From Nitrososphaerota archaeon (GTDB taxonomy: Archaea; Thermoproteota; Nitrososphaeria; Nitrososphaerales; Gagatemarchaeaceae), in NCBI GenBank assembly GCA_029785195.1, contig JAFMAD010000007.1:1-64000 (forward strand): a stretch of 64,000 nt of DNA, written 5' to 3'. This document shows, one piece after another, positions 40,124 to 48,806 of the stretch (position 1 is its first letter; the number at the start of each line of letters is the position of its first letter). The position numbers and the translations under genes are program-made. A model generated the notes under the pieces. The model saw nothing but the letters and a program-made list of their open reading frames with translations. It did no database searches and was not told the origin of the DNA.

Positions 40124-41485
40124 TCACCTGTCTGAATCGGCGAATGAAAGGCCGAAGCTTTCGTAAGCGAACTGGAAGTCCGTGAAGACGTTCCCTTGGA
40201 GGCTCTTGGCGAACGGGAGCCAATTCACCAGGGAAGGAGGGCGGATGTGCAGATTGCTTATCCTGCCTCGGTTGTCAACCTGAACCACCTGTATCAAGTC
40301 GCCGCTGGGACTTTCAATCCTGCAGAAGGCGAAATCCTCCGGAAGTCTATCCTGGGAGGACCGTTTAGGACTAGTCCGTGGCCCTGGTCCGTCACCCGGC
40401 ATCCTGTCGAGGAGTTCCCTCAAAGCTATGGTGCTGGATTCGATTTCCTTCACCCTCACCATAGTCCTAGCCATGGTGTCCTCACCCGACTCGGTCTCCA
40501 GGTTGACGTAGATGTCCCTGTACGGCTCGATGGGGTAGGTCAGTCTGTCGTCCCACTGCAGGCCCGACCCGCGAGCTGCGGGGCCGACGGAACCGAGTAC
40601 GATTGCGTCGCCTCTCGAAAGCTTCGCCGTGCCCTGAAGCCTGTCGAGGAAGATCCTCGAGGAAAGGAAGTACTCAACAAGCTTAGAGAACTCTCCTGCA
40701 ACCGTCCTGATTTCACTGACGAGCTGAGTGCGCTCTTCCTTGGCCAGGTCATAGCGCACACCCCCGAGAGTGTTGATTCCGAAAAGATACCTGTGGCCGA
40801 AATACTTGGAATTCGACCGCAGAATCCTCTCTCTTAGGGCGTGCGTCTGTGTCGCGGCCACGTTCTGTGATGCTGCTTCGGCGAGACGACCAAACACATA
40901 CAAGTGATTGTAGATGCGTTCGAGCTCAATGGCCGCTGCCCTAGTCCACCTGGCTTTCGACGGAACCTCGAGGCCCAGGGCACCTTCTACGGCGGTCACG
41001 AAGCAGGTGGAGTACGAAGCCGAGAAGTTGCCTGCCGACCTCTCAATAAGAAGCAATGCGTCCTGGGGTAGCTTGCCTAGCGCCGCCTGTTCGACTCCCC
41101 TCTTCTTGAAATTGATTTGTGGGACAACCTTGAGGACCCGTTCTCCGTAAGTCACCAGTTTGAATCCTCCCGCTTCGGGCACACCTGAACTCACGGGCCC
41201 ATATTGGAACTCGAATACGCCGTACCCCTCTACTTTGCCTCCGGCTTCCAACTCGAGTGGAATCCCCAACTTCGTTTCACTCCCTCTAAGGAGGGCGCCG
41301 AATTCCTCCCCAAGCGTCGGCGGCAGGTCGCTGAGGATGGTCTTGTTGTTCTCTATATCAGAGAGGAGCGCATGCGTCCGATTGCCGGCACGGAAAATCG
41401 ACGAAATCTGCATGTTCTCTCGAAGGCTTTCCACGTTCCGTCGCTCGATACGGGCGGCATCCAGTTCTGACGACGTTCCACTCAT
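40124..41485 (-). CDS. HyfG/NuoD-like large subunit lacking NiFe-binding cysteines
   Basis: 453 residues from ATG 41485, which overlaps the HyfF stop (ATGA). It follows the HyfG/HycE plan: an N-terminal NuoC-like segment, then ERSAGNFSASYS (about 148-159) where hydrogenases have E-R-I-C-G-I-C, then the helical core (RAAAIELERIYNHLYVFGRLAEA), VGPAARGSGLQWD and a C-terminus FAYESFGLSFADSDR where DPCxxC should stand. Neither cysteine pair is present, so no NiFe site can form. It therefore belongs with NuoD/Ehr-type subunits of unknown substrate. Confidence 0.85.
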   Translation of the reverse strand: MSGTSSELDAARIERRNVESLRENMQISSIFRAGNRTHALLSDIENNKTILSDLPPTLGEEFGALLRGSETKLGIPLELEAGGKVEGYGVFEFQYGPVSSGVPEAGGFKLVTYGERVLKVVPQINFKKRGVEQAALGKLPQDALLLIERSAGNFSASYSTCFVTAVEGALGLEVPSKARWTRAAAIELERIYNHLYVFGRLAEAASQNVAATQTHALRERILRSNSKYFGHRYLFGINTLGGVRYDLAKEERTQLVSEIRTVAGEFSKLVEYFLSSRIFLDRLQGTAKLSRGDAIVLGSVGPAARGSGLQWDDRLTYPIEPYRDIYVNLETESGEDTMARTMVRVKEIESSTIALRELLDRMPGDGPGPRTSPKRSSQDRLPEDFAFCRIESPSGDLIQVVQVDNRGRISNLHIRPPSLVNWLPFAKSLQGNVFTDFQFAYESFGLSFADSDR

Positions 41486-42921
41486 GGGACGATCCCCTGA
41501 GCCGCTTGAAGAAGCAACGGGCTCATGTAGACACCAATGCCGAGGGCGACCAAGAGGTTGGCGAGCGGGATGGCTACCGACAACCAATTCTCGCGTGCAG
41601 AGTTTGTTCCTTGTTTCGCTGCTTTATCCTCGAGTGTGCCCCCTCCCGTTGGGCTGACACCGAATACCATTCGTACCGATTGCCTGTTGAGTCCGATGAA
41701 AGTGTAGGTGTAGACAGCCGCCAGGAGGAGGACCAGAGCGAAGTTCCCTGTGCTCATGGCCTGTGCGATTATCATGAATTCGCCCACGAACACCCCGAAC
41801 GGCGGAGCCCCCGTCACCGCGAGACAGGAAAGCGCGAAGAGGTAGCCGCTATACTTCAGCCTCGAGGCCACTCCCTGGACCTCGGCCATGCTCTTGCTTT
41901 CATAGGAGACCAAGATGTTACCGGCCCCGTAGAAGGCCGAAGACTTGGCGAAGGCGTGGGCGACAATCTGTATGACCGCCCCGATTGCCCCGATGCCGCC
42001 TAGGGCGAAACCAACCAAGATAATGCCCATGTTCTCCATGCTGGAGTACGCGAGCATTCGCTTGTAGTTCCGCTGATAGCCGATTATGATAGCTGCGAGC
42101 AGGGCGGTGAAGATTCCGAATCCTATTAGCAAGTTCTGCATCGCGGCGAAGGAGGCAAGACCCTGGAGGAGGTTGAAGGTCCTCACCAAGGCGTAGATCG
42201 AAGTGGGGAGGAGGATGCCTGAGAACATGGCGCTGACAGGGGAAGGCGCTTCGCTGTGCGCGTCGGGAAGCCAGGCGTGCATGGGGGCGATTCCTGCTTT
42301 AGTGCCGTAACCCACCAGTGCGAAGCCGACCGCCAGAGGCATGAGCAATCCGGCCTGTAACGGCCCGGCCGTGAGGTCTGAGATCAGGAGAGTCCCTTGC
42401 GAGAAGTAGACGAAGATTACCGAGAGCAGGGAGGATACGAGTCCCGCGGAGACTATCAGTGTGTAGCGCCACGCCGCTTCGACGCTGGTCCTTTCCCGCT
42501 CGAGCGCCACCAAGAGTGCGCTCGTAACCGTCGTTGCCTCGATTGCGATCCAGACAAAGCCGAGGTCGTTGACCGTGACCGCGAGCAGCATGGTGAACGC
42601 AAAGAGGTCGAGCAGGGAGTAGTACCACCTGAAGCGGATGAGGGGCTCGTTGATCCTCTTCACGTAGAACCATGAATACGCCACCGAGGTGAAGAAGATG
42701 GACGAAATGGTGATTGTAATTATTCTTGTCAGTCCGTCGGAATAGAAGAAGCCGAATGCTCCCGAAGCCCCAGAGGCGAGCAAGAGCAAGGAGACCAGAA
42801 CAGCAGCGGCGGAGGACACGAGAGATGCGAGAATCTCGACCCCGTCCCTAGGGACAAGCGAAATCGCTGCCCCGACTGCAGGTGCCGCGAGCAACCCTAC
42901 GAACAGGATAGACTGGTCCAT
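41482..42921 (-). CDS. hyfF: HyfF-type antiporter-like membrane subunit
   Basis: 479 residues with about 14 membrane helices. Characteristic sequence: DLGFVWIAIEATTVTSALLVALE, GYGTKAGIAPMHAWLPDAHSEAPSPVSAMFSG, YQRNYKRMLAYSSMENMGII and VAHAFAKSSAFYGAG, as in HyfF/NuoN-type subunits. Lysines and a glutamate within helices would carry ions. Second of three antiporter-type or NuoK-type membrane subunits. Starts 7 nt after HyfE; its end overlaps the large subunit gene. Confidence 0.85.
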   Translation of the reverse strand: MDQSILFVGLLAAPAVGAAISLVPRDGVEILASLVSSAAAVLVSLLLLASGASGAFGFFYSDGLTRIITITISSIFFTSVAYSWFYVKRINEPLIRFRWYYSLLDLFAFTMLLAVTVNDLGFVWIAIEATTVTSALLVALERERTSVEAAWRYTLIVSAGLVSSLLSVIFVYFSQGTLLISDLTAGPLQAGLLMPLAVGFALVGYGTKAGIAPMHAWLPDAHSEAPSPVSAMFSGILLPTSIYALVRTFNLLQGLASFAAMQNLLIGFGIFTALLAAIIIGYQRNYKRMLAYSSMENMGIILVGFALGGIGAIGAVIQIVAHAFAKSSAFYGAGNILVSYESKSMAEVQGVASRLKYSGYLFALSCLAVTGAPPFGVFVGEFMIIAQAMSTGNFALVLLLAAVYTYTFIGLNRQSVRMVFGVSPTGGGTLEDKAAKQGTNSARENWLSVAIPLANLLVALGIGVYMSPLLLQAAQGIVP

Positions 42922-42928
42922 TCCCTTA

Positions 42929-43588
42929 TCACCCTGTGAGTTGCTCTAGTTCGGGCTCTTCGAGCGTCCGTAGAACATCCCTTGTAGCGGACAGGATCAC
43001 GCCGACCAGGACAACACCCAGGATATCTAGGACTACGGCGAACTCGATCAGAAGGGGTATGGTCGGCGCGATGAGCGCGCCCGCATAGAGGACAGCGTTC
43101 TCTTCCTCTAGGAATCCCGTCATCTGCGTGAGCGCGTTCCTCCTGGTCACTATGAGGAGAAAGCTGAGGAGCACGAGGACAAAGGGAACCGATGCAGAAG
43201 GGTTTGATAGGGTAGGAAGCAGCGCGGTCTTGAAGAGAGCGTATCCTCCGATTGTCATCAGCACGCCTACAATGACCAATGAGGGCACCCTCTGGCCTGT
43301 CCCGCTCTCCCTCAGGCTGTGCTTGAAGCGTCGGACCTGGTAGAGCATCACGACGGGGATCAGGATTCCTCTGATCCCGGCGGTTATCGCCGCGAGATAC
43401 AGGAGGTCGGCCACTCCCGACTCCAGATAGAGGACTACGAAGAAGCCCGCAAGAAGCAGCGATTGAACGGCCACTGCCCGTATTGTCGGGTCGACAAAGG
43501 TCTGGCTCTGGAGATAGAGAGCTGACAGGATCACCAGTATCCCCAGCAACCCCGCAACCTCGCCTAGGAGCGATGCAGGAATGGTCAT
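42929..43588 (-). CDS. hyfE: HyfE-type (NuoK-like) membrane subunit
   Basis: 219 residues with six or seven membrane helices (LLGEVAGLLGILVILSALYL, VQSLLLAGFFVVLYLESG, LVIVGVLMTIGGYALF, PFVLVLLSFLLIV, TIPLLIEFAVVLDILGVVLVGVIL). HyfE proteins are NuoK extended at the N-terminus, and a Glu in AVLYAGALIAPTIPLLIEFAVV fits. ATG 43588 overlaps the HyfC stop. A charged tail (RTLEEPELEQL) ends it. Confidence 0.75.
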   Translation of the reverse strand: MTIPASLLGEVAGLLGILVILSALYLQSQTFVDPTIRAVAVQSLLLAGFFVVLYLESGVADLLYLAAITAGIRGILIPVVMLYQVRRFKHSLRESGTGQRVPSLVIVGVLMTIGGYALFKTALLPTLSNPSASVPFVLVLLSFLLIVTRRNALTQMTGFLEEENAVLYAGALIAPTIPLLIEFAVVLDILGVVLVGVILSATRDVLRTLEEPELEQLTG

Positions 43589-44556
43589 GGAACTGGCCCG
43601 CCTCCCACCAGAAAAAACGCTATGACCGCGAGAAGCCCGAGGCTGAACGAGATGGCGAGAAAGTCGAGGATCTTGAAGAGGCGCAACTTGGCGAAGGTCT
43701 CTTCAGTTATCACTATCACCGCTGCCAGTCCTAATAGCTTGAGGAACAGGGTGCCGACCGAGTACAGGGCACCTGTGACGGAGACCTGGCTTGACATCCA
43801 CCAGGGAAGCAAGAAGACGTTCAGGAAGACCGACATGAGCATGAACTGCTTCATGTAGCCGCCCCATCTCGAAAGCGCAAGGAGCTTCCCGGAGTGTTCC
43901 ATCACCTTGGCGTCGTCTAGCATTCCGAGCTCCATCAAGCCCGAGCTCTCGACCGGGAGCCGACCTGTTTCGACGAGCAGTAGCATGAAGAACGCACCAA
44001 GCACAAGTATGTGGGTCGCCGAAAGGTACCAAGCGGTCGAGGTCGCCAGGAGGTTGTTGGTTACGTATGGGTTGTTGGTCCCAGTGATCAGGGCGACTCC
44101 GAAGAAGACCATTATCAAAGTGGGCTCAGCCAAGGCGGAAAATGAGGCGCTCCTGCTTGCCCCAAGGGCTGTGTAATTGGTATGGGCGTCGATAGCGGCG
44201 ATGATTCCCACGATTCCAGCGAGGCCGAACATCAGCGCCCCTCCCAGCAGGTCGAGAAGTATGCCGTACGGGAGGGGATAAGGAGTCACAATAGGGATGA
44301 CCAGAGAGATGACGATGTAAGCAGTAAAGGATAGGAAGGGGGCTAGAACGAAGAAGCTGGACGCCCTCTCGGGCACGACCACCTCCTTCCTGAAGAGTTT
44401 CAGGAGGTCATAGTAGGGCTGAAGCAGCGGCGGGCCGTGTTTGGATTCTATTATCGCCTTCAGCCTGTTTATGATTCCAGCTACCAGAGGCGAGAGGAAG
44501 AGAACCGTGCCAACTTGGATGACGTTTATGATCTGAAGTGTGAGCTGGTCTGTCAA
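43585..44556 (-). CDS. hyfC: HyfC/NuoH-type membrane subunit
   Basis: 323 residues, eight membrane helices. The NuoH hallmarks are present: GIINRLKAIIESKHGPPLLQPYYDLLKLFRKE near the N-terminus and LLVETGRLPVESSGLMELGM in the middle, with E and D residues lining the quinone-side cavity in NuoH. It links the soluble electron module to the ion-pumping subunits. First gene of the operon C-E-F-G-(H/I)-B. TTG 44556 leaves a leader of about 55 nt from the TATA box at 44634-44640, which the palindromic operator abuts. Confidence 0.85.
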   Translation of the reverse strand: MTDQLTLQIINVIQVGTVLFLSPLVAGIINRLKAIIESKHGPPLLQPYYDLLKLFRKEVVVPERASSFFVLAPFLSFTAYIVISLVIPIVTPYPLPYGILLDLLGGALMFGLAGIVGIIAAIDAHTNYTALGASRSASFSALAEPTLIMVFFGVALITGTNNPYVTNNLLATSTAWYLSATHILVLGAFFMLLLVETGRLPVESSGLMELGMLDDAKVMEHSGKLLALSRWGGYMKQFMLMSVFLNVFLLPWWMSSQVSVTGALYSVGTLFLKLLGLAAVIVITEETFAKLRLFKILDFLAISFSLGLLAVIAFFLVGGGPVP

Positions 44557-44685
44557 AGTGCTATCATTCCAATAGAGGGTGTTCGAATCTTATGCCTGAT
44601 GCACGGGACTTGCGGTGCCTCTCGGGCGTCCGTAATTAAATGTAACTGTTGTTACATTCCCAAGATGGACGGACCGGCGAGTGGA
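44557..44685 (-). promoter_or_regulatory. Leader and promoter of the complex-I-like operon
   Basis: TATA TTTAATTA at 44634-44641 gives a start near 44612 and a leader of about 55 nt. Only a very short frame (GTG CAT CAG GCA TAA) lies in it. Confidence 0.4.
44641..44656. promoter_or_regulatory. Palindromic operator, copy 2 (complex-I-like operon)
   Basis: TGTAACTGTTGTTACA, perfect six-base arms, immediately upstream of the TATA box of the hyfC-like gene. Confidence 0.75.
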
Positions 44686-45231
44686 TTACTTGTTGATTCC
44701 GAGGGGCTGTGCTTTCTCCGCGAAGCTAGCCAGTGCCTTCTTGCATCTTGACAGAATCTTATCGACCTTGGAAGCGTCCTCACCACGTCCATACCCCTTC
44801 TCTTTCACGTCCTTGTACCACCTTTCGAGTGCTTCGAGGCTTTGTTCGAGTTCATCTGTCTCTTCGTAGGTGGTTTTCTTGTTTGTGAGGTTCTCGCTTA
44901 TCTCATCCAGGAATTCCTGGCATTCTTCGTAGATCTCGTCGTACTGCTTCCGCCTATCCTCTTGGAACAGCTTTGAGAGTATGGCTTCGTCCGGCATTTC
45001 AAGTGCATTGGCAGCCATTATCAGAATCGTTCCATGCTTCTTGAATTCGGATCTGAACTGTCCAATCTCCTTCCTGACCCGAGGTGTGTCAGGCAGGATG
45101 CAGAGAGAAACGGGTGGATAGAGTGCACCAAGCTTCTTGAGGTTCCTCCACGCCCTCACCCTCAACTTCGAGGGTTCGTTCGGAAGGTCGTAGGCAACTA
45201 CAATCCACCTGTCAGCCGACGACCCGCTCAT
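44686..45231 (-). CDS. ChrB-N-like protein
   Basis: 181 residues from ATG 45231, about 29 nt from ATTTAA at 45258-45263. The N-terminal WIVVAYDLPNEPSKLRVRAWRNLKKLGALY and SVLCILP-like strands match the ChrB N-terminal domain, a small alpha/beta module found in stress-response proteins. The remainder is a long acidic/basic helix pair (EEETDELEQSLEALERWY) likely forming a coiled coil. Its stop is 130 nt before the complex-I-like operon. Function unknown; a regulator of metal or redox response is possible. Confidence 0.6.
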   Translation of the reverse strand: MSGSSADRWIVVAYDLPNEPSKLRVRAWRNLKKLGALYPPVSLCILPDTPRVRKEIGQFRSEFKKHGTILIMAANALEMPDEAILSKLFQEDRRKQYDEIYEECQEFLDEISENLTNKKTTYEETDELEQSLEALERWYKDVKEKGYGRGEDASKVDKILSRCKKALASFAEKAQPLGINK

Positions 45232-45286
45232 GAGATGAATCCGAGACCAGCTTGTCGATTTAAGCCTACCATGTGCCGCTGGCCTG

Positions 45287-45985
45287 TTACCTGCCGCCAG
45301 TGCGGAGACCGTTCGCAAGTTGCTCGAAGATGGATCTCTCATCGCCTATGAGGTGTCTCAGCTCCGACACCACGAGTTCAACATCATAGTCCGCCCTTTC
45401 AAGTTGAACTTCCCTTGCGGATGTGTCAAGGACAGCGTAAGACGCCCTAGGGTCTCCATCCTTCGGCATTCCTACGCTCCCTGGGTTAACAATCCATCGA
45501 GCCCCATCCTTGATTTCGTACGGCACGTGCGTGTGCCCCAGCAAGAGCAGATTCACCCCTTCGACTTCAAGACCGGCAGCCTCCTCCTTCGTGATGTACC
45601 TGTAGAGCTCGTCCCCGGGGGCTGCGTGCAGAGCCCTGACCCTCAAGTCTCCGTATGCAAGGTCGAGGGTCTTCTCCGCTCGTCCAAGCATCTGCAAGGC
45701 CCTCCTCGGCGTCCTCTGATAGGTAATCCTTTCCCTGGTTCTTACGGCCGCCTCATGCGTCCTCGGACTGCTCCTGCAGTCCAGACCGAAAGCGGCAGCT
45801 ACGTCGTGATTGCCCACCACTCGCTTCGCCCTCATCCTCTTCAGCCTAGAGTAGACCTCAAACGGCGATGGTCCGTAGTCTACGGCATCGCCCAAGAAAA
45901 TCACGTCGTCGTATCTGGCCCTCTCAAGGACAGCATCTAACGCAGAAAGGTTGGAGTGAATGTCTGAAATGAGAAGGACCTTCAA
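45287..45985 (-). CDS. Metallophosphoesterase (YfcE/MJ0936-like)
   Basis: 232 residues. The calcineurin-like metal motifs are complete: LLISDIHSNLSALDAV (D-x-H), IFLGDAVDYG (GD), VVGNHDVAAA (GNHD), ALHAAPGD and LLLGHTHVPY (GHTH), then WIVNPGSVGMPKDGDPRASY. Such enzymes hydrolyse cyclic phosphodiesters or phosphomonoesters. ATG 45985. Divergent from the ribbon-helix-helix operon, with the palindromic operator at 46029-46044 between them, so it may share that control. Confidence 0.85.
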   Translation of the reverse strand: MKVLLISDIHSNLSALDAVLERARYDDVIFLGDAVDYGPSPFEVYSRLKRMRAKRVVGNHDVAAAFGLDCRSSPRTHEAAVRTRERITYQRTPRRALQMLGRAEKTLDLAYGDLRVRALHAAPGDELYRYITKEEAAGLEVEGVNLLLLGHTHVPYEIKDGARWIVNPGSVGMPKDGDPRASYAVLDTSAREVQLERADYDVELVVSELRHLIGDERSIFEQLANGLRTGGR

Positions 45986-46028
45986 TTTGTCCGGGACCGC
46001 CCCGAAAGCGGCAATTATATATTCCCTA

Positions 46029-46044
46029 TGTAACCACCGTTACA
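46029..46044. promoter_or_regulatory. Palindromic operator, copy 3 (ribbon-helix-helix operon)
   Basis: TGTAACCACCGTTACA lies just downstream of the TATA stretch TTATATAT (46014-46021) and over the expected transcription start, the classical repressor position, in contrast with copies 1 and 2. Confidence 0.75.
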
Positions 46045-46054
46045 GTCGACAGAC

Positions 46055-46372
46055 TTGATTCGAAAGGGAAAGAGGAAAGCGTCAGCCGAAATCGTGGAGT
46101 TTTCGGTCGGCAGTGAGGACTACAAGCGCTTCGAGCAGTTCGCCGTCGCCCACCGCCTCACTCAGGACGACGCACTGCGAGCCGTCCTGATTGACGGAAT
46201 CAATCGATACTGGCCACTACAGCTTGCCTACATGGAGAAAGACTACCCCGAACTGGAGAAGAGGTTCAAAGAATACGGTAGAGACAATGAGGTCCTCAGG
46301 AAGATCTATTCTCAGAACCACGAGCTTGGGAAGCTCTTGGAAGCCGAGAAAAAAGAAGGGAGGGGTAAGTGA
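46055..46372 (+). CDS. Ribbon-helix-helix-like DNA-binding protein
   Basis: 105 residues from TTG 46055. After a basic start (RKGKRKAS) the segment AEIVEFSVGSEDYKRFEQFAVAHRL, then TQDDALRAVLIDGINRYW, has the beta strand plus two helices of a ribbon-helix-helix fold (about residues 10-55). A coiled tail follows. Its promoter carries palindrome copy 3 at a repressor position, so autoregulation, and control of the complex-I-like and UspA genes, is a reasonable inference. First gene of a five- or six-gene plus-strand run. Confidence 0.6.
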   Translation: MIRKGKRKASAEIVEFSVGSEDYKRFEQFAVAHRLTQDDALRAVLIDGINRYWPLQLAYMEKDYPELEKRFKEYGRDNEVLRKIYSQNHELGKLLEAEKKEGRGK

Positions 46373-46861
46373 ATGTTCAATGTGTTCAGTTCCGCCAAGG
46401 GGAAGCAGCACCCTGCAGAGGTCGATACGCACTCCATCATTGAGGTAGGCAACTCAGAGGAGTCGGTCAAGATAACCGCCAGATTCGAGGGAAAGACCTG
46501 GAAGGAGATATCGAGTTTCGCCCGGCAGATGGGATACACCGCGATGAAAGAGTTGCTCCCGATACTCTTCTCCTATGGAGTCACGGATGAGGAAGGCGTC
46601 GACATCGAGAAGCGCCGTTCGGAGATGTTCGCGCTAGGAGGGAGATACGCGGCCATGAAGTTCGAGTCATACCAACTCTTCTCGGACAACAGGGCCTTGT
46701 CCATGGCCCTTTCAACAATGCTACCCGAGAACAAGAAGCTCAGAAAGCTGCTGGCCGAGAAGGGCCTCACCCCGGCAAAGCATGAACAGTGGGATGACTG
46801 GGCGCAGGACGAGATTGACAGTTTCTACAAGAAGTACGTCTTCATCCTCAAGGAAACCTAG
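46373..46861 (+). CDS. Second ribbon-helix-helix-like protein
   Basis: 162 residues. The part ESVKITARFEGKTWKEISSFARQMGYTAMKELLPILFSYGV (about residues 30-70) repeats the strand-helix-helix pattern of the gene before it, so the pair may be paralogues or form a heteromer. A long helical tail follows. A Shine-Dalgarno-like GGAGGGG stands about 8 nt before ATG 46373. Starts right after the preceding stop. Confidence 0.55.
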   Translation: MFNVFSSAKGKQHPAEVDTHSIIEVGNSEESVKITARFEGKTWKEISSFARQMGYTAMKELLPILFSYGVTDEEGVDIEKRRSEMFALGGRYAAMKFESYQLFSDNRALSMALSTMLPENKKLRKLLAEKGLTPAKHEQWDDWAQDEIDSFYKKYVFILKET

Positions 46862-47701
46862 ATGAGTTTGGTTTCGACTTCCCTGGCCGCGAATCTCTGG
46901 GAGCTAGTTTCAAACGCAAAGCACTCGGTGAAGATCGGTATCTCGAGTGAGAGTCAGCTGGATCAGGTCGCGTCCGTTCTCATGAAGGCTTCGAAACCGC
47001 ACGCAAACGTAGAACTCCATGCCAGGTCGTTCGGTCTGAATCCCAGGCGTGTCGATATGTGGGAGAAGCTACTTGCGAATGGGGTTCAGGCAACTTGGGA
47101 CCCGGACCTGGACCTTAGCGCCGTTTCAATAGACCAAACATGCTACCATCTCGATGGAGGGGAGCTCACGCGCGTCGAAGCAAAGAATCTCAGGTTCGGA
47201 AAAGTAGGATTTCTCGGAGTTCTCAAGGGGAGACTTGAAAGCGGCCAGAGACTCGCGGGCAAAGGTGGCTTTTCGTTTCTCTTGGTCGTCGAACGGGACG
47301 GAAAACGCTACCCATTGTTTGCGGGAAAGGACATCACCACATTGGACTTGAGGACCGGCGACACTCTTAGGGTAGCCTATCTGTCCATAGCCGGTGACAG
47401 CACCTACAGCGGAAGGACTGCACCAACAGAGGTATTCCTAGAGGCGCTGTCGGTAGAGGTGTCAAAGCAGCATCCCGACAAGCAGTCTGTGCTTTGGCTG
47501 ACGACCAGAGATGAAATCGAAAGGCTCCTTGAGGACTTTCCGGTCCCTTCTTTCACGACCAGGAAGAAGGAGGCGTGGGTGGAAACGGCGAGAGCCCGGA
47601 TAGCCCTTAGTCTGAAGAAACGAATGTTCTACGTAGACGGTGACGACGAGCGGTATCTCTATGCTAGGATTCGAGGAAAGGTATTGTCTGGTTCCCCATG
47701 A
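46862..47701 (+). CDS. Hypothetical protein with possible OB-like region, 279 aa
   Basis: Not recognised. The N-terminal 100 residues are helix/strand (LWELVSNAKHSVKIGISSESQ), somewhat PLD/receiver-like. The middle GKGGFSFLLVVERDGKRYPLFAG with a TGDTLRVAYLSI strand looks like an OB or S1-type beta barrel. Its stop overlaps the Nudix gene start. Same operon as the ribbon-helix-helix genes. Confidence 0.6.
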   Translation: MSLVSTSLAANLWELVSNAKHSVKIGISSESQLDQVASVLMKASKPHANVELHARSFGLNPRRVDMWEKLLANGVQATWDPDLDLSAVSIDQTCYHLDGGELTRVEAKNLRFGKVGFLGVLKGRLESGQRLAGKGGFSFLLVVERDGKRYPLFAGKDITTLDLRTGDTLRVAYLSIAGDSTYSGRTAPTEVFLEALSVEVSKQHPDKQSVLWLTTRDEIERLLEDFPVPSFTTRKKEAWVETARARIALSLKKRMFYVDGDDERYLYARIRGKVLSGSP

Positions 47702-48144
47702 TGAGAGTCGAGCAGCTCGACGAAAGCATTCGTGTCATCGCGTCGGTAGCTATCGGAAAGGACCGGAAAATCCTGCTCATCAACGAGCGGGAGGAGCCCT
47801 ACCACGGCAGATGGGTACTACCACAGGGATACGTCAAGACCGGCGAACAAGTTCCTGACGCCGCACGAAGGGAGGTTAAAGAGGAGCTTCGCGTGGAAGT
47901 CGAACTCCAGGGATTAGTGGGCGTCTACGACGATTTCATCTCAGAAGATACGGGGAATACCCACTACCTCTTCGTCTGCTATAGCGGGAAACTGGTGGGA
48001 GCGGTAAACCCTCGCCCGACACCAGAGGCTGTGGATATGGTGTGGGTTGACCCGGCCCGAGGCTCATTTGACAGCCCAGACGTCGCAAGACGGATGCTGA
48101 CGGATGCGTCGAAACTAGGGAGGAGGCGGTTCAGGTATCGTTGA
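47698..48144 (+). CDS. Nudix hydrolase
   Basis: 148 residues with the Nudix box GYVKTGEQVPDAARREVKEE (about 45-64): G-x5-E-x7-REVKEEL, intact Glu ligands, the usual G after EE replaced by R. It would hydrolyse a nucleoside diphosphate linked to another moiety; the substrate is unknown. ATG 47698 overlaps the preceding stop by four bases. Confidence 0.85.
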   Translation: MMRVEQLDESIRVIASVAIGKDRKILLINEREEPYHGRWVLPQGYVKTGEQVPDAARREVKEELRVEVELQGLVGVYDDFISEDTGNTHYLFVCYSGKLVGAVNPRPTPEAVDMVWVDPARGSFDSPDVARRMLTDASKLGRRRFRYR

Positions 48145-48806
48145 CAGAAACATCGGTGAAGGCTAGGCCCGACGACTCTGACGGAAGTGCCGGGGATTCT
48201 GAACTTGAAAGAACCTTTCGAAATCGAGCGAATCAGATTTTCGGCTCGAAGCGAAGGTCACTCGAGACAGCCAACGAGGAGGCACTGGAGTTGTGGCTAG
48301 CCTGGCGTGGCGACCCTGCCTATCTCATCGCAGAAGTTGGGAAAAGGCCAGATAGAGAACTTGCGTGGCGCGTGGCGAAATTCACGCAAATCTCAGACCT
48401 TGCTGCGAAGTACGACGATGTCAGTGCTAGGAGCATTGGCGGGTCCTTTCCAGACCATATCCTGGCTTTCTTTGTGCGCTTCCTTTCCGCGGAGTTGAGT
48501 CGTTCTCGCGGTGCCGAACTCACGTCAGAAAGTTCAGTTAATCCGTCTTCAGAGGTTCAACCTGAGAGTATCAGGTCTGACGAGGTCTTTGGTAGACTGA
48601 AGAAAGGCGCGACGGTTACGGCAAGGTGGCCTAGCACGACGGCCCCTTCACTCTCTCGCAAGGTGATTGTTCTCTCAACCGACCGGATTATGTGCTCAGA
48701 GTACCCGGCGCTAGATGTCGAGCGCCGAAAAAACGTCGGGCTCATGAGGTTTCTTGAGAGGTCAGAGAAGAAAAACCGAGCGAGGTGGGTTTCGTCCCGT
48801 GGGTGA
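48141..48806 (+). CDS. Hypothetical protein, 221 aa
   Basis: Not recognised. Acidic, Ser-rich start, a helical central part (ALELWLAWRGDPAYLIAEVGKR), a low-complexity Ser/Glu linker, then a basic C-terminus with a strand pattern (ATVTARWPSTTAP, KVIVLSTDRIM). TTG 48141 overlaps the Nudix stop. Operon member of the cargo island. Confidence 0.55.
   Translation: MTETSVKARPDDSDGSAGDSELERTFRNRANQIFGSKRRSLETANEEALELWLAWRGDPAYLIAEVGKRPDRELAWRVAKFTQISDLAAKYDDVSARSIGGSFPDHILAFFVRFLSAELSRSRGAELTSESSVNPSSEVQPESIRSDEVFGRLKKGATVTARWPSTTAPSLSRKVIVLSTDRIMCSEYPALDVERRKNVGLMRFLERSEKKNRARWVSSRG

Noticed and set aside
40124-41485. Functional NiFe hydrogenase
   Set aside because: Both cysteine pairs needed to bind nickel and iron are missing in the large subunit.
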